Of a DNA stretch of 64,000 bases, positions 1 through 11,255 are shown piece after piece. The stretch is from positions 434,001-498,000 of the forward strand of contig NZ_NEVL01000001.1 of assembly GCF_002261335.1 (NCBI RefSeq), in the 5' to 3' direction. The notes under the pieces were generated by a model. That model was not told the origin of the DNA. It did no database searches and was given only the letters and a program-made list of their open reading frames with translations. How positions within the stretch are numbered: the first letter of the stretch is position 1; every line of letters starts with the position of its first letter. The position numbers and the translations under genes were made by a program. The DNA comes from Bordetella genomosp. 1. GTDB taxonomy: Bacteria > Pseudomonadota > Gammaproteobacteria > Burkholderiales > Burkholderiaceae_B.

Positions 1-128
1 TCGCCCTTCTCGGCCGCGCGGTAGAGCGCCTCGACGGTGGATTCGGGTTTGCCGCCCGAGCATGCCGTCAGGGCGACGGCGAAAAAGGCCAACCACAACA
101 CTTGGAACGCGCGCGCGACGACCCGCAT
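1..128 (-). CDS. Lipoprotein, N-terminal fragment (gene runs off window)
   Basis: The gene enters from the left edge on the minus strand and only its first ~42 codons are visible. The start is the ATG at 126-128, preceded by an AGGAG Shine-Dalgarno sequence. The protein opens with a short basic region, a hydrophobic stretch and the lipobox LTAC (Cys about residue 23), so it should be exported and lipidated. The residues just after the Cys (GGKPESTVEALYRAAEKG) resemble the opening of DUF4878/NTF2-like lipoproteins; that family call is an inference from very few residues. Nothing can be said about function. Confidence 0.7.
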   Translation of the reverse strand, partial: MRVVARAFQVLWLAFFAVALTACSGGKPESTVEALYRAAEKG

Positions 129-333
129 GAAACTGCTCCTGTAATGAGAGAAAAAAGGCGCGCCATAGTAGCAATGCGCGCGCAGGCCGCCGGCGTGCCG
201 CAAGCGGCGCGAAAGCGCTTTGTTTACAGGGGTTTGAGACGCCGCGGGGGCGGGTCGCGGCGCAGGGGCGGGAGTTCTGACCCGATCGTGCAAAGTGTGA
301 CCACTTGCGTCGCCGGGCCAGCGCGCGACCGGC

Positions 334-711
334 TCAGACGTCGCCGGGCGCGTCGCGCGAGATCTGGATTTCCACGCCGACGGCGGCGCAGTCGGCAAAG
401 GCCATCGGCTTGGAGACGCGCAGGCGCAGCGCGCGCACTTCGCGGAATTCGGCCAGCAGGCGGGCCGCCACTTGCTCCACCAGCGTCTCGATCAGGTTGA
501 CGTGGGCCTGGGTGCATTCCTCGACGATGGCCTCGCGCAGGCGCCGGTAGTCGAGCACGCTGTGGATGTCGTGGTCATCGACGGCGCGGTCGACGTCGAT
601 GTCGAACTCCGCGTCCACGTGCAGCGGCTGGCTGGCGCGGCGCTCGTGTTCGAGGATGCCGATGCGGGCATCGAGCGCGAGCCCGGAAATGAAGATACGG
701 CGAGTCGGCAT
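334..711 (-). CDS. folB: Dihydroneopterin aldolase
   Basis: 125 aa from the ATG at 709-711 (starts MPTRRIFISGLALDARIG), the normal size for FolB. The family's order of motifs is present: the GIxxHERxxxQPL region, the LDYxxLxxxI segment, and the LIETLVEQVA helix carrying the active-site Glu region. FolB cleaves 7,8-dihydroneopterin to 6-hydroxymethyl-7,8-dihydropterin in folate synthesis and works as a cytosolic oligomer. The frame is open upstream to 783, but that extension is low-complexity and unlike the family, so the shorter start is preferred. A likely -10 lies at 741-746. The gene stands alone, divergent from the oxidoreductase at 848. Confidence 0.93.
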   Translation of the reverse strand: MPTRRIFISGLALDARIGILEHERRASQPLHVDAEFDIDVDRAVDDHDIHSVLDYRRLREAIVEECTQAHVNLIETLVEQVAARLLAEFREVRALRLRVSKPMAFADCAAVGVEIQISRDAPGDV

Positions 712-729
712 GGTGCGGGCCTGTCTGGA

Positions 730-746
730 ACAATCGCGAGATTGTA
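730..746 (-). promoter_or_regulatory. folB promoter -10 with overlapping palindrome
   Basis: On the minus strand TACAAT (741-746) lies about 30 nt before the folB start and looks like a -10 box. It overlaps a perfect inverted repeat, ACAATC-GCGA-GATTGT (730-745). No good -35 is visible. The palindrome may be an operator or may be chance. Confidence 0.4.
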
Positions 747-847
747 CGGCGGCGCGCGCCGCGGCGGCGCCCGCGATGGCCACTGACTACAATCGGCGCT
801 AAATCACCCCGGCCGCGCCGCGCGCGGCCGACCTCGGATGGAGCAAG

Positions 848-1747
848 ATGCAGCACGTTTTCGACGCGGTCATCATCGGCGCCGGTCCCGCGGGAGCCTC
901 CTGCGCGATCTGGCTCGCCCGGCTGGGCCTGGCGCCCCTGCTGGTCGAGGCGGGCGACCAGGTGGGCGGGCTCACCCACGACAACCCGTTCGCCGACGAC
1001 TGGATCGTGGCCCTGCCGGGCAAGACCGGGCAGGAGGTCGCGGCCAATATCGCCGAGAGCGTGGCCGCGGCCGGGGTGCCGCTCGCCCTGCGCACCCGGG
1101 CGGTTTCGGTGCGGCCCTGCAAGGCCGGCGTCGAGGTGGGTTTGCAGGGCCCCGACGGCGCGCGCGCGGTGAGCGGCCGTTCGCTGGTGATCGCCTCCGG
1201 CGTGCGCGCCCGCAACCTGCCCGGCCATCCGCCGCAGTCGCGCTGGCCGGGCGTGCTGATCGGGCCCGGCTCGCCCATCGTGGCGCAGGATTACTCGGGC
1301 CTGCGCGTGGCCGTGCTGGGCGGGGGCGACAACGCCTTCGAGAATTTCGTCTACGTGCGCAACCGGGGCGCGGCCGAGGTGCAGCTCTACGCGCGCAGCG
1401 TGCGGGCGCAGCAGCAGTGGGTCACGCGGGCCGGCAGCGAGCACGTGCGCATCGGGCCCTACGAGGTCGATCCGCAGGCGCGCACGGTCGATGGCCGCGC
1501 CTTCGACCTGATCCTGGTGTTCTATGGCTGGGAGCCGCAGGCGGGCTTTGCCGACAGCCTCGACCTGGCGCGCGACGAGCGCGGCTACATCCGCACCGAT
1601 TTCGCCTCGGCCCAGACCAGCCTGCCCGACGTGTATGCGGTGGGCGAGGTGTCGCACCGCATGCATCCCTGCGTGGTGACGGCGATGGCCGACGGCGTGG
1701 TCGCGGCCAAGGCCATCCAGCGCCGCTGGGAGCGGCCGGCGGATTGA
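848..1747 (+). CDS. FAD/NAD(P)-dependent oxidoreductase, thioredoxin-reductase-like
   Basis: 299 aa. An N-terminal FAD-binding Rossmann motif GAGPAG lies at residues 11-16, a second nucleotide-binding motif GGGDNA at about 158-163, and a C-terminal segment YAVGEV places the flavin-binding Asp/Glu region. The fold matches the two-domain pyridine-nucleotide flavoprotein family. The CxxC redox pair of true thioredoxin reductase is absent, so it more likely acts as a ferredoxin/flavodoxin-NADP-type reductase or an oxidoreductase of unknown substrate. The gene faces the M61 peptidase gene convergently, with a 16-nt gap and no partner gene that would suggest a substrate. Confidence 0.8.
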   Translation: MQHVFDAVIIGAGPAGASCAIWLARLGLAPLLVEAGDQVGGLTHDNPFADDWIVALPGKTGQEVAANIAESVAAAGVPLALRTRAVSVRPCKAGVEVGLQGPDGARAVSGRSLVIASGVRARNLPGHPPQSRWPGVLIGPGSPIVAQDYSGLRVAVLGGGDNAFENFVYVRNRGAAEVQLYARSVRAQQQWVTRAGSEHVRIGPYEVDPQARTVDGRAFDLILVFYGWEPQAGFADSLDLARDERGYIRTDFASAQTSLPDVYAVGEVSHRMHPCVVTAMADGVVAAKAIQRRWERPAD

Positions 1748-1763
1748 GCCGCCGACCGGTGCG

Positions 1764-3536
1764 CTAGACCACCGTCGGCGTGATGGTGCAGTCGAGCGCG
1801 GCGGGGGCGGCGAGCCGCACCCGATAGGCGCGCAGCTCGTCGCGGCGGAACACGTGCACCAGCACCCGGTCGCCGGGCCGGTATTGCGCCAGCAGCGTGT
1901 CGAGCCCGGCCGGCGCGTCCACCTTCAGGCCATCCACCGCCACCAGCACGTCGCCGGCCGACAGGCCGGCCTTGTGCCCCGCGCCGCCCTCGAGCACGGT
2001 GGCGAGCGCGAGCGCGTCGCCCTGCTTGCGGGTGCGCACGTCGAGCGAGGGGATGTTGAGCCCCGCCTTCATCTGCAGCGAATAGCCCTGGCCGGCCAGC
2101 AGCTCGGCCAGCGGCACGTCGGCCGTGCCATAGGCATGGCGCGCGATGAAGCGGCGCGCGTCCACGCCGGTGGCCTCGCGGATCAGGGCCGGCAGGCCGT
2201 CTTCGTCCAGGCCCTGCGCGCGGCCCTGGTAGAAGTCGCGGCCATAGCGTTGCCAGAGCAGCCGCATCACGTCGTCGAGCGAGCGTTCGCCGCCGGTTTC
2301 GTTGCGGATCAGCAGGTCCAGGCCCAGGGCCACCAGCGCGCCCTTGGTGTAGTAGCTCACCAGCGCGTTGGGCGAATTCTCGTCCTGCTTGTAGTAGCGG
2401 GTCCAGGCATCGAACGAGCTCTCGGCCACCGACTGCTTCAGGCGCCCCGGCGTGCGCAGCACGCTGGAGATGGTCTTGGCCAGCAGGCGCAGATAATCGG
2501 TCTGCGTGATCGATTGCGCGCGCAACAACAGCAGGTCGTCGTAGTACGACGTGAAGCCCTCGAACACCCAGAGCAGGCGGGTGAGGTCGGGCGACTGCAG
2601 GTCGTAGGGCACGAACGCCGCCGGCTTGATGCGCTTGACGTTCCAGGTGTGGAAATATTCGTGGCTGACCAGCCCGAGGAACTGGCGGTAGCCCTCGCCC
2701 TGGCCGGCCTGGCCCAGCACCGGCAGGTCTTTGCGCGAGGTCATGAGCGCGGTGCTGGCGCGATGCTCGAGACCGCCATAGCCGTCGCCCGTGACCATGG
2801 TCATGAACACGTAGCGGTCGCTGCTGTCGAGGAAGGGCGCGCGCCGGGTGCGCGGCTCGAAGAAGGCGATCTGCGTGGCGCAGATCTGCTCGACGTCGGC
2901 GGCGATGCGCGCCAGGTCCAGCCGCGGGGCCACGCCGGTGAACACCAGCTCGTGTTCGGCGCCGTGGGCGGTGAAGCGGGCCACCTGCGGCGTGCCCATC
3001 TCGACCGGATGGTCGATCAGGGCGTCGTAGTCGGGCGCCCGATATCGGCCGAAACCATGGCGGCGCGCCGCCCCGGGCATGCCGCGGGCCTCGGGCAGGC
3101 TGGTGTAGACCTTCCAGTTCGGCTCGCCCGCCGGCGCGACGAGGTCCAGCACGCACGGCTGGTCGTCCTGGTCGTGCACGCGCAGAAAGACGCTGGTGCC
3201 GTTGAAGAAGCCATGCGATTCGTCCAGATGCGCGCCGCGCACCGACAGATCCCAGGCATAGACGGTGTATTGCAGCTCGAGCGCGCCCGCGGCCGGGTCG
3301 GCCTGCCAGGTGTGGTTGTCGAGCTTGCGCACGGCCACCGTGCGGCCGCCGGCGCGTGCGCTCAGCGTTTCGATCTGGCGCGAGAAATCGCGCACCAGGT
3401 AGCTGCCGGGGATCCAGGCAGGCAGGGAGAAGATCTGGCCCTCGGCGGCGGGTTGCGCCACCGTCAGGGTAATCCGGTAGCGATGGCCGGCAAGATCGAA
3501 GGGCTCGAGGCGGTAAATTACGGGTGCGTCGTTCAT
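1764..3536 (-). CDS. M61 family metallopeptidase with PDZ domain
   Basis: 590 aa from the ATG at 3534-3536; a second in-frame ATG two codons upstream (3540-3542) is possible. The zinc motif HEYFH is at about residues 292-296 and the third ligand Glu is in EGFTSYY about 30 residues later, the pattern of glycyl aminopeptidase-type M61 enzymes. The last ~100 residues form a PDZ-like domain ([22 protein letters not shown]). No signal peptide is visible, so a cytosolic aminopeptidase role is inferred. The start lies only 39 nt from that of the divergent enoyl-CoA hydratase gene, so the two promoters must overlap coding DNA. Confidence 0.9.
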   Translation of the reverse strand: MNDAPVIYRLEPFDLAGHRYRITLTVAQPAAEGQIFSLPAWIPGSYLVRDFSRQIETLSARAGGRTVAVRKLDNHTWQADPAAGALELQYTVYAWDLSVRGAHLDESHGFFNGTSVFLRVHDQDDQPCVLDLVAPAGEPNWKVYTSLPEARGMPGAARRHGFGRYRAPDYDALIDHPVEMGTPQVARFTAHGAEHELVFTGVAPRLDLARIAADVEQICATQIAFFEPRTRRAPFLDSSDRYVFMTMVTGDGYGGLEHRASTALMTSRKDLPVLGQAGQGEGYRQFLGLVSHEYFHTWNVKRIKPAAFVPYDLQSPDLTRLLWVFEGFTSYYDDLLLLRAQSITQTDYLRLLAKTISSVLRTPGRLKQSVAESSFDAWTRYYKQDENSPNALVSYYTKGALVALGLDLLIRNETGGERSLDDVMRLLWQRYGRDFYQGRAQGLDEDGLPALIREATGVDARRFIARHAYGTADVPLAELLAGQGYSLQMKAGLNIPSLDVRTRKQGDALALATVLEGGAGHKAGLSAGDVLVAVDGLKVDAPAGLDTLLAQYRPGDRVLVHVFRRDELRAYRVRLAAPAALDCTITPTVV

Positions 3537-3575
3537 CGGCATATCTTATTTCATACCTTTCACCGGAGACATTCT

Positions 3576-4352
3576 ATGAGCGAGTCGTTAGTGCTGGTCG
3601 AAACCCGCGGTCGGGTCGGCCTGCTGACCCTGAACCGGCCCAAGGCGCTCAACGCGCTCAATGATCAGCTCATGGACGAGCTGGGGGCGGCGTTGCTGGC
3701 GTTCGAGGCCGATGCCGGCATCGGCGCGATCGTCATCACCGGCAGCGAGAAGGCCTTTGCCGCGGGCGCCGACATCGGCGCCATGAAGAGCTGGAGCTAC
3801 ATGGATGTCTACGGCAGCGAATACATCACGCGCAACTGGGAAACCCTCAAGCGCGTGCGCAAGCCGGTGATCGCCGCGGTGGGCGGCTACGCCCTGGGCG
3901 GCGGCTGCGAGCTGGCGATGATGTGCGACATCATCATTGCCGCCGACAGCGCGAAGTTCGGCCAGCCGGAAATCAAGCTGGGCGTGATCCCGGGCGCCGG
4001 CGGCACGCAGCGCCTGCCGCGCGCCGTGGGCAAGGCCAAGGCCATGGACCTGGTGCTCACCGCCCGCATGATGAACGCCGAGGAGGCCGAGCGCGCCGGA
4101 CTGGTCTCGCGCGTGGTCGCGGCCGACAAGCTGCTCGAAGAGGCGCTCGACGCCGCCACCGTGATCGCGTCCATGTCGCTGCCCTCGGTCATGCTGGCCA
4201 AGGAATGCGTCAATCGCGCCTACGAGGCGCCGCTCAACGAGGGTCTGCTGTTCGAGCGCCGCGTGTTCCATTCGCTGTTCTCGACCGAAGACCAGAAGGA
4301 GGGCATGGCGGCCTTCACCGAGAAGCGCAAGCCCGACTTCAAGCACCGCTGA
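3576..4352 (+). CDS. Enoyl-CoA hydratase, crotonase type
   Basis: 258 aa from the ATG at 3576 with a GGAG Shine-Dalgarno; the frame is open far upstream but only this part is homologous. Crotonase features are complete: oxyanion-hole segments AFAAGADI and [16 protein letters not shown], and the [20 protein letters not shown] signature. Both catalytic Glu positions (in GGCELA and QPEI) are kept, so true 2-enoyl-CoA hydration is expected, as in fatty-acid or phenylacetate beta-oxidation. It is followed by a rho-independent terminator at 4441 and is probably monocistronic. The sequence is closer to the classical hydratase than the three other crotonase-fold proteins in this window. Confidence 0.92.
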   Translation: MSESLVLVETRGRVGLLTLNRPKALNALNDQLMDELGAALLAFEADAGIGAIVITGSEKAFAAGADIGAMKSWSYMDVYGSEYITRNWETLKRVRKPVIAAVGGYALGGGCELAMMCDIIIAADSAKFGQPEIKLGVIPGAGGTQRLPRAVGKAKAMDLVLTARMMNAEEAERAGLVSRVVAADKLLEEALDAATVIASMSLPSVMLAKECVNRAYEAPLNEGLLFERRVFHSLFSTEDQKEGMAAFTEKRKPDFKHR

Positions 4353-4440
4353 GACGTCCGACCCGTCTCGCCCTGTAGGGATCTGTTGTTTCCGGTCATG
4401 CTTGTCATGCCTGGTTGCATGGCCTCTCCGGGTATTTCCA

Positions 4441-4475
4441 GCCGCCGCTCCGGGTCTGCCCGGCGGCGGTTTTTC
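4441..4475 (+). terminator. Rho-independent terminator after enoyl-CoA hydratase
   Basis: A GC-rich stem (GCCGCCG at 4441-4447 pairing with CGGCGGC at 4461-4467) is followed by a T5 run. The 330-nt gap 4353-4682 holds this terminator, then the leader of the next gene. No other gene is seen there and no convincing promoter was found. Confidence 0.8.
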
Positions 4476-4682
4476 ATTGGGGCCGCCGGGCGGCGGGCAC
4501 GCGGTTTGCTACCGCTGCGGGGCTTGCCCGCCGGGTTGCCCGTTGAAACCTTTGCATTGCACTCTGTTGCACGCGGCGCGCCTATCCTGAGTGGGCAAGG
4601 CAGTCGGCCCCATGGGCGCAGGACTCGATTCCCTGCGCGGTCCGGGCCGATTCGTTCAGACAACACCAACAAGGAGCCTCAC

Positions 4683-6194
4683 ATGCGTACACGAGCAACC
4701 CCCGCCCGCCTGCGCTGGCAAGTCATCCTGATGGCGGGAGCGTTGTCCGCCGGTATGGCTTGCTCCGTTTCGGCGCAGACGCCGTCGCCCACGCCCACGC
4801 TGCGGCTGGTGTCGGAGACCCCGTACCCGGTCGCGCCCGGCTCGGCCCCCACCGCCGCCATGACCGCGCCGCTGACCGCCGAAGAGCTGCGCGACCTCGC
4901 CATCGATGCGTATGTCTACGCCTATCCGATGGTGCTGATGGAAATGACCCGCCGTCACGCCACCAACGTGCAGAGCGCCGTCGCCGGCCGCGCGCCGATG
5001 AACCAGTTCGGCCACCGCACCGTGTTCCCGGACGCCAAGAGCACCGACGTGGCCTGGCCCAGCGCCGACACGCTGCATTCCAGCCTCTGGTACGACGTGT
5101 CGCGCGAGCCGCTGATCGTGCAGGTGCCCGACGCCGGCAACCGCTACGTGCTGCTCAACGTGCTGGACATGTGGACCGATTCGTTCGCCTCGCGCGGCAC
5201 CCGCACCAACGGCAAGGGCCCGCAGACCTTCGCCATCGTCGGCCCGAACTGGCAGGGCGTGCTGCCGCCGGGCGTGGATGCCGTGCGCAGCCCCACCGCC
5301 TGGGGCTGGGTCGTGGGCCGCGTGCAGACCGCCGGCACCAATGACTACCAGGCCGTCAACCAGTTCCAGGCCGGCCTGACCGCCGTGCCGCTGTCGCAAT
5401 GGGGCAAGAACTACGGTTTCGTGTCGAACGCACCGGCCAATCCGGCCTGGAACGCGCAGGGCACGCCGGCCGAGCAGGTCGCCGCGCTCGACGCCGCCTC
5501 CTACTTCACGCTGTTCGCCGACCTGGTGCGCTCGAATCCGCCGCACGCCAACGACAACCCGATCCTCGATCGCCTGCGCCGCGCCGGCATCGGCGGTCCG
5601 CAGCCGTTCGTGTTCAGCCGCCTCGACCCGGCCGTGCAGCAGGCGCTCAGCGAGGCCAAGCCGATCGCCGGCCGCCGCATCGCCGACGCGCTGCCCACGC
5701 TGGGCCAGGAGGCCAACGGCTGGGTGACGGTGCGCAGCGGCATCGGCACCTACGGCACCGACTACCTGCGCCGCGCCGCCGTGGCCTATGCCGGCCTGGG
5801 CGCCAGCACGCCGGAAGACGTGCTCTACCCGGTGACCTGGGTCGACAGCAAGGGCCGCCTGCTCGAAAGCGGCAAGGACTACGTGCTGCACTTCGAGAAG
5901 GACCAACTGCCGCCGGTCGACGGTTTCTGGTCGCTCACGCTGTATGACGCGCGCCAGGGCTTTGCCGACAACACGGCCAATCGCTACTCGGTGCGCAGCA
6001 CCGATCCGCTGAAGTACAACTCGGACGGCTCGCTGGACATCTACATCCAGCGCGACTATCCGGGCGACAGCAAGGCGAACAACTGGCTGCCCTCGCCGCG
6101 CGACGGCAACGTGATGCTCAACCTGCGCCTGTATGCGCCGCGCGACATCGCGCTCGACGGCAAGTGGGCACCGCCCGCCGTCAAGAAGGACTGA
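4683..6194 (+). CDS. Exported DUF1254/DUF1214 domain protein
   Basis: 503 aa from the ATG at 4683, preceded by AAGGAG at a good distance. The longer reading frame from 4386 crosses the preceding terminator and is rejected. An N-terminal signal peptide (RLRWQVILMAGALSAGMACSVSA, cleavage probably near residue 32) sends it to the periplasm. The DUF1254 region (IDAYVYAYPMVLMEMTRR onward) is followed by a C-terminal DUF1214 region (DGFWSLTLYD, NRYSVRSTDPL). Proteins of this pair of families are common in proteobacteria and have no settled activity. The gene is flanked by terminators on both sides, so it is transcribed alone. Confidence 0.88.
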   Translation: MRTRATPARLRWQVILMAGALSAGMACSVSAQTPSPTPTLRLVSETPYPVAPGSAPTAAMTAPLTAEELRDLAIDAYVYAYPMVLMEMTRRHATNVQSAVAGRAPMNQFGHRTVFPDAKSTDVAWPSADTLHSSLWYDVSREPLIVQVPDAGNRYVLLNVLDMWTDSFASRGTRTNGKGPQTFAIVGPNWQGVLPPGVDAVRSPTAWGWVVGRVQTAGTNDYQAVNQFQAGLTAVPLSQWGKNYGFVSNAPANPAWNAQGTPAEQVAALDAASYFTLFADLVRSNPPHANDNPILDRLRRAGIGGPQPFVFSRLDPAVQQALSEAKPIAGRRIADALPTLGQEANGWVTVRSGIGTYGTDYLRRAAVAYAGLGASTPEDVLYPVTWVDSKGRLLESGKDYVLHFEKDQLPPVDGFWSLTLYDARQGFADNTANRYSVRSTDPLKYNSDGSLDIYIQRDYPGDSKANNWLPSPRDGNVMLNLRLYAPRDIALDGKWAPPAVKKD

Positions 6195-6215
6195 GCGCCC
6201 GCGCGCACGTCCCCG

Positions 6216-6244
6216 AGCCCCGCCAGTCCTGGCGGGGCTTTTTC
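6216..6244 (+). terminator. Rho-independent terminator after DUF1254 gene
   Basis: A perfect 11-bp stem AGCCCCGCCAG / CTGGCGGGGCT (6216-6226 with 6229-6239) has a 2-nt apex, so the real loop is a little larger. It is followed by a T run (6239-6243). Confidence 0.9.
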
Positions 6245-6372
6245 ATTGGCGCGCGGGGCGCGCCGGAGGCGAGAATTGGGGGGCGGAATGACGCGGCGGC
6301 CAGCGCGGCGGCGAGTGCGGCGGCCAGCGCGGGGCGAGGGTGCCGGCCCGTTGTCCGAGCGCCGCTTTCGAT

Positions 6373-6402
6373 TTGTCGGCGTCTCGCATTTCGGGCTATA
6401 CT
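6373..6402 (+). promoter_or_regulatory. Candidate atp operon promoter
   Basis: TTGTCG (6373-6378) and TATACT (6397-6402) are separated by 18 nt. The site lies about 295 nt before atpI, giving a long leader. It is the best sigma-70 match in the gap 6245-6697, where no gene is seen; short open frames there lack ribosome sites. Confidence 0.5.
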
Positions 6403-6697
6403 CTGCGGGTTTGACGCATGCGGGATAACACGTGGCTGAATGCCGCGCCGTGGCGACCATCGCGATTAGGCAGACCTGATTTAACCCAGATTGAGCGACT
6501 GATACCCTCCAGAGTCGCCGTTTTCCACGAAGTTCCCTGCACGAGCCGTGCGCATCGAGAGCGATCCGATTGCCTGCTTGTGTGGCCAACCCGGCGGAAA
6601 CGGCCCTTCGGAAGGGGACGAATGCGCCGCGATTTGTGGTGGGCAGCGCCCCGGTAGATGCCGGTGTCCGGTATCTAGATAGGGGCAGGGAAGCTAA

Positions 6698-7114
6698 ATG
6701 CAAGAGAGTTTGGTACTTACCGACGCAGACCGCGCAGCCATCAATGCGCGCGCTGTCCGGGAACTCTTGATGGCCGTCGTGGCGCAAGGTGCCATGGGTC
6801 TTGCAGCGGCAGCAATCGCGGGGATTGTTGCGGGAGCGACGGCAGGCGTGTCGGCGTTGCTGGGAGCGGGGGCGTATTTCTTGCCCAATGCATTGTTTGC
6901 ATTGCGCTTGCTGGTGAATGTCGTCAGGTCGGTCCGGCCGAATCCGGTAGCTTTCTTCCTGGGCGAAATGATCAAGCTCATCATGACGGCACTGCTGTTG
7001 TGGCTGATCTGGTACTTCACGCACGAATGGCTGGTCATGCCCGCCGTGCTGCTGGGGTTGATCCTGACGCTCAAGGGGTATCTCCTGCTGTTGATGTTCC
7101 GCAAGCTGTCATAG
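6698..7114 (+). CDS. atpI: ATP synthase subunit I
   Basis: 138 aa, small and hydrophobic, with four predicted membrane helices (about residues 23-48, 53-72, 86-108 and 113-134). It is the first gene of the ATP synthase operon, as in many proteobacteria. AtpI is an accessory membrane protein, thought to help assemble the c-ring; it is not part of the mature enzyme. The sequence is weakly conserved, so the call rests on size, topology and position 67 nt before atpB. The start ATG at 6698 follows a GGGCAGGGAAG purine stretch. Confidence 0.85.
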   Translation: MQESLVLTDADRAAINARAVRELLMAVVAQGAMGLAAAAIAGIVAGATAGVSALLGAGAYFLPNALFALRLLVNVVRSVRPNPVAFFLGEMIKLIMTALLLWLIWYFTHEWLVMPAVLLGLILTLKGYLLLLMFRKLS

Positions 7115-7181
7115 CGCAATTAACAATCGTGCATAGCCGGGCCGCAAGGGCCGGTGCACAGCAAACAGGGTAGGATTTCAC

Positions 7182-8063
7182 ATGGCTGCAGCCAGTGGCG
7201 CGTCGCCTCAGTCCGAGTACATTCAGCACCATCTGGTGCACCTGAACAACATCGGCGAAAAGCAGAGCATCATTGCCCAGTTCGACGTCATCAACTATGA
7301 CTCGTTGTTCTGGTCGATCCTGATGGGGTTGATCGTCGTTTTCTTCCTGTGGTCGGCCGCTCGTCGCGCCACCGCTGGCGTGCCGGGCCGCTTCCAGGCC
7401 TTCGTCGAAATGATCGTCGACATGGTCGATGACCAGGCCAAGGGCATCGTGCACAACGCCAAGAGCCGTCTGTTCGTGGCGCCGCTCGCCCTGACCGTGT
7501 TCCTCTGGATCATCCTGATGAACGCGCTCGACCTGCTGCCCGTCGACCTGATGCCCTCCATCTGGCGCCTCACCGGCCTGGGTGCCGAGCACGGCGATCC
7601 CCTGTACTACCACCGCATCCTCCCGACCGCCGATCTGAACGTGCCGATGGGCATGTCGCTGGGCGTGCTGCTGCTGATGTTCTATTACGGCATCAAGATC
7701 AAGCACCCGGGCGGCTTCGTCAAAGAATTGTTCACCGCCCCGTTCCACGCGCATGGCCTCGCCGCCGTGGTCCTGGCGCCCTTCAACCTGCTGCTGAACC
7801 TGATCGAATACGCCGCCAAGTCGGTGTCGCTGGGCATGCGGTTGTTCGGCAACATGTTCGCCGGTGAACTGGTCTTCATGCTGATCGCACTGCTGGGCGG
7901 TGCCTGGACGGGTTTCAACGCGAGCAGCATCGGTTTGGGTATTGGGCACGTGTTGGCCGGTTCGGTGTGGGCGATCTTCCACATCCTGATCGTGCTGCTG
8001 CAGGCTTTCATCTTCATGATGCTGACGCTGGTGTACATCGGCCAGGCGCACGAAGGGCATTGA
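7182..8063 (+). CDS. atpB: ATP synthase Fo subunit a
   Basis: 293 aa, a typical size for betaproteobacterial subunit a. The key half-channel helix is present ([17 protein letters not shown]) with the essential Arg that faces the c-ring carboxylate. The C-terminal helix is also recognisable ([18 protein letters not shown]). It forms the proton path in the inner membrane together with AtpE. The start ATG at 7182 is preceded by AGGA. The N-terminal ~25 residues before [10 protein letters not shown] are longer than in E. coli, as is usual in this group. Confidence 0.97.
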   Translation: MAAASGASPQSEYIQHHLVHLNNIGEKQSIIAQFDVINYDSLFWSILMGLIVVFFLWSAARRATAGVPGRFQAFVEMIVDMVDDQAKGIVHNAKSRLFVAPLALTVFLWIILMNALDLLPVDLMPSIWRLTGLGAEHGDPLYYHRILPTADLNVPMGMSLGVLLLMFYYGIKIKHPGGFVKELFTAPFHAHGLAAVVLAPFNLLLNLIEYAAKSVSLGMRLFGNMFAGELVFMLIALLGGAWTGFNASSIGLGIGHVLAGSVWAIFHILIVLLQAFIFMMLTLVYIGQAHEGH

Positions 8064-8125
8064 TCCAAATTTCGGCGCGGGCCGGTGTGGCGCGTGCCGA
8101 GTCGCAAGGTTTTCTTGCATTCAAG

Positions 8126-8420
<295 letters not shown>

Positions 8421-8427
8421 TGGCATT

Positions 8428-8450
8428 GCCCGCCGGCGAAACAGGCGGGC
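8428..8450 (+). other. Intercistronic stem-loop between atpE and atpF
   Basis: A perfect 7-bp stem GCCCGCC / GGCGGGC (8428-8434 with 8444-8450) has a 9-nt A-containing loop and no T run. It lies directly after atpE and could protect the atpE message 3' end or cause partial attenuation. The function is inferred. Confidence 0.5.
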
Positions 8451-8556
8451 CTGACGCTGGCGGTGGTGCGACCGATGCACCGCTTGCCAGCAAAGTATCG
8501 AGTGCTCCGGATTGCTCTCAGAGTGGCCGGGGCCGCAAGGTGTTAAAGGAACGACC

Positions 8557-9027
8557 GTGAATCTGAACGCGACGATCTTCTTCCAGATGCTCGTGTTCTT
8601 CGTTCTGGGCTGGTTCACGATGAAATTCGTGTGGCCGCCCCTGACGAAGGCGATCGATGAGCGCCGCCAAAAAATCGCCGACGGCCTTGCAGCCGCCGAG
8701 AAAGGGAAGGCCGATCTGGCCCAGGCCCAGGCGCGTGTCAGTCTGATCGAGGCTTCTGCCAAATCCGAAACCCACGCACGCATCGTCGACGCCGAAAAGC
8801 AAGGCGCCGCGCTGATCGAACAGGCTCGCCGCGAGGCCGAAGCCGAGCGCGCCCGTATCGTGGCTCAAGCCGCGCAGGACGCCGCTCAGGAAGTTCAGCG
8901 TGCTCGCGATGCACTGCGCGACGAAGTTGCCGCGCTGGCGATCAAGGGTGCCGAACAGATCCTCAAGCGCGAGGTGGATGCCCGCGCCCATGCCGAGCTG
9001 CTGAACCAGCTCAAGGCACAGCTTTAA
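8557..9027 (+). CDS. atpF: ATP synthase Fo subunit b
   Basis: 156 aa from a GTG start at 8557, preceded by AAAGGA. This gives the standard N-terminus [15 protein letters not shown]; an earlier in-frame start at 8512 would add residues that do not fit the family. One N-terminal membrane helix (about residues 4-24) is followed by a long charged, Ala-rich helix that forms the peripheral stalk dimer. The end is 12 nt before atpH. Confidence 0.96.
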   Translation: MNLNATIFFQMLVFFVLGWFTMKFVWPPLTKAIDERRQKIADGLAAAEKGKADLAQAQARVSLIEASAKSETHARIVDAEKQGAALIEQARREAEAERARIVAQAAQDAAQEVQRARDALRDEVAALAIKGAEQILKREVDARAHAELLNQLKAQL

Positions 9028-9039
9028 TCCGGGAACGTC

Positions 9040-9579
9040 ATGGCTGAACTTTCCACTGTTGCCCGTCCCTACGCCGAAGCGCTCTTCGGCGCAGCGCGCG
9101 ACGACAAGGCCGGTCTGGCAGTATGGGCTGGCCTGGTCGATGAACTGGCCCAGGTTGCCGCCAACGCCGACGTGCGCGAAGCGATGACCGACCCGCGTCT
9201 GAACGATGCCCAGCGTGCTCAGGTTTTCACCAGCCTGGTCAAGACTGAGCTGCCGCAGGCCGCGCGCAATTTCATCGACCTGCTGGTCCAGAACGACCGG
9301 TTGCTGCTTTTGCCCCTCATCGCCACCCAGTTCGCAGAACTGAAGAATCGTCACGAGGGCACGGCGCAGGCGGAAATCACCAGCGCATTCGAACTCAGCG
9401 ATGCCCAGGTCAAAGAGCTGATCGGCGCGCTCGAAGGCAAATTCGGTCTCAAGCTCAAGGCGCACGTGTCCGTCGATCAGTCGCTGATCGGTGGCGTGCG
9501 CGTGGCAGTCGGGGACCAGGTGCTCGATACTTCCGTCAAAGCCCAACTGACCCGCTTGCGCGATACGCTGGCCGCTTAA
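9040..9579 (+). CDS. atpH: ATP synthase F1 subunit delta
   Basis: 179 aa. It starts with the family's typical [14 protein letters not shown] motif and ends with the C-terminal domain segment [26 protein letters not shown], which matches the delta signature. It links the top of the F1 alpha3beta3 head to the b-subunit stalk. The position between atpF and atpA is the usual one. Confidence 0.97.
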   Translation: MAELSTVARPYAEALFGAARDDKAGLAVWAGLVDELAQVAANADVREAMTDPRLNDAQRAQVFTSLVKTELPQAARNFIDLLVQNDRLLLLPLIATQFAELKNRHEGTAQAEITSAFELSDAQVKELIGALEGKFGLKLKAHVSVDQSLIGGVRVAVGDQVLDTSVKAQLTRLRDTLAA

Positions 9580-9613
9580 GGCAGGCGAGACTAATAGGAT
9601 TCCAGGAGTCAAT

Positions 9614-11155
<1,542 letters not shown>

Positions 11156-11169
11156 GGCAACTGTCTGAC

Positions 11170-11222
11170 GTAGCGATGGGCGGCGACGCCCATCCTACGG
11201 TAGGGCGGGGTTAGCCCCGGCT
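11170..11222 (+). repeat. REP-like double hairpin between atpA and atpG
   Basis: The first hairpin is GTAG-C-GATGGGCG, loop GCGA, CGCCCATC-CTAC (11170-11198); both the 8-bp core and the outer 4 bp pair, with one bulge. A second, smaller hairpin follows (GCGGGG-TTAG-CCCC type, about 11204-11220). The GTAGGGCGGG-like text is the style of dispersed REP/BIME elements. It may act as an mRNA-stability or attenuation element. Only this copy was noticed in the window. Confidence 0.5.
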
Positions 11223-11255
11223 GCACCGCCCAAGCCGACTCAACAGGAAAGCGCA

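Noticed and set aside
1854-4352. 832-aa open frame
   Set aside because: It runs antisense through the M61 peptidase gene, and only the last 258 residues (from 3576) are a real protein. The rest is a shadow of G+C-rich codons.
4557-4588. Promoter for the DUF1254 gene (TTGCAC and TATCCT)
   Set aside because: The two TTGCAC copies are 20 and 10 nt from TATCCT, which does not suit sigma-70.
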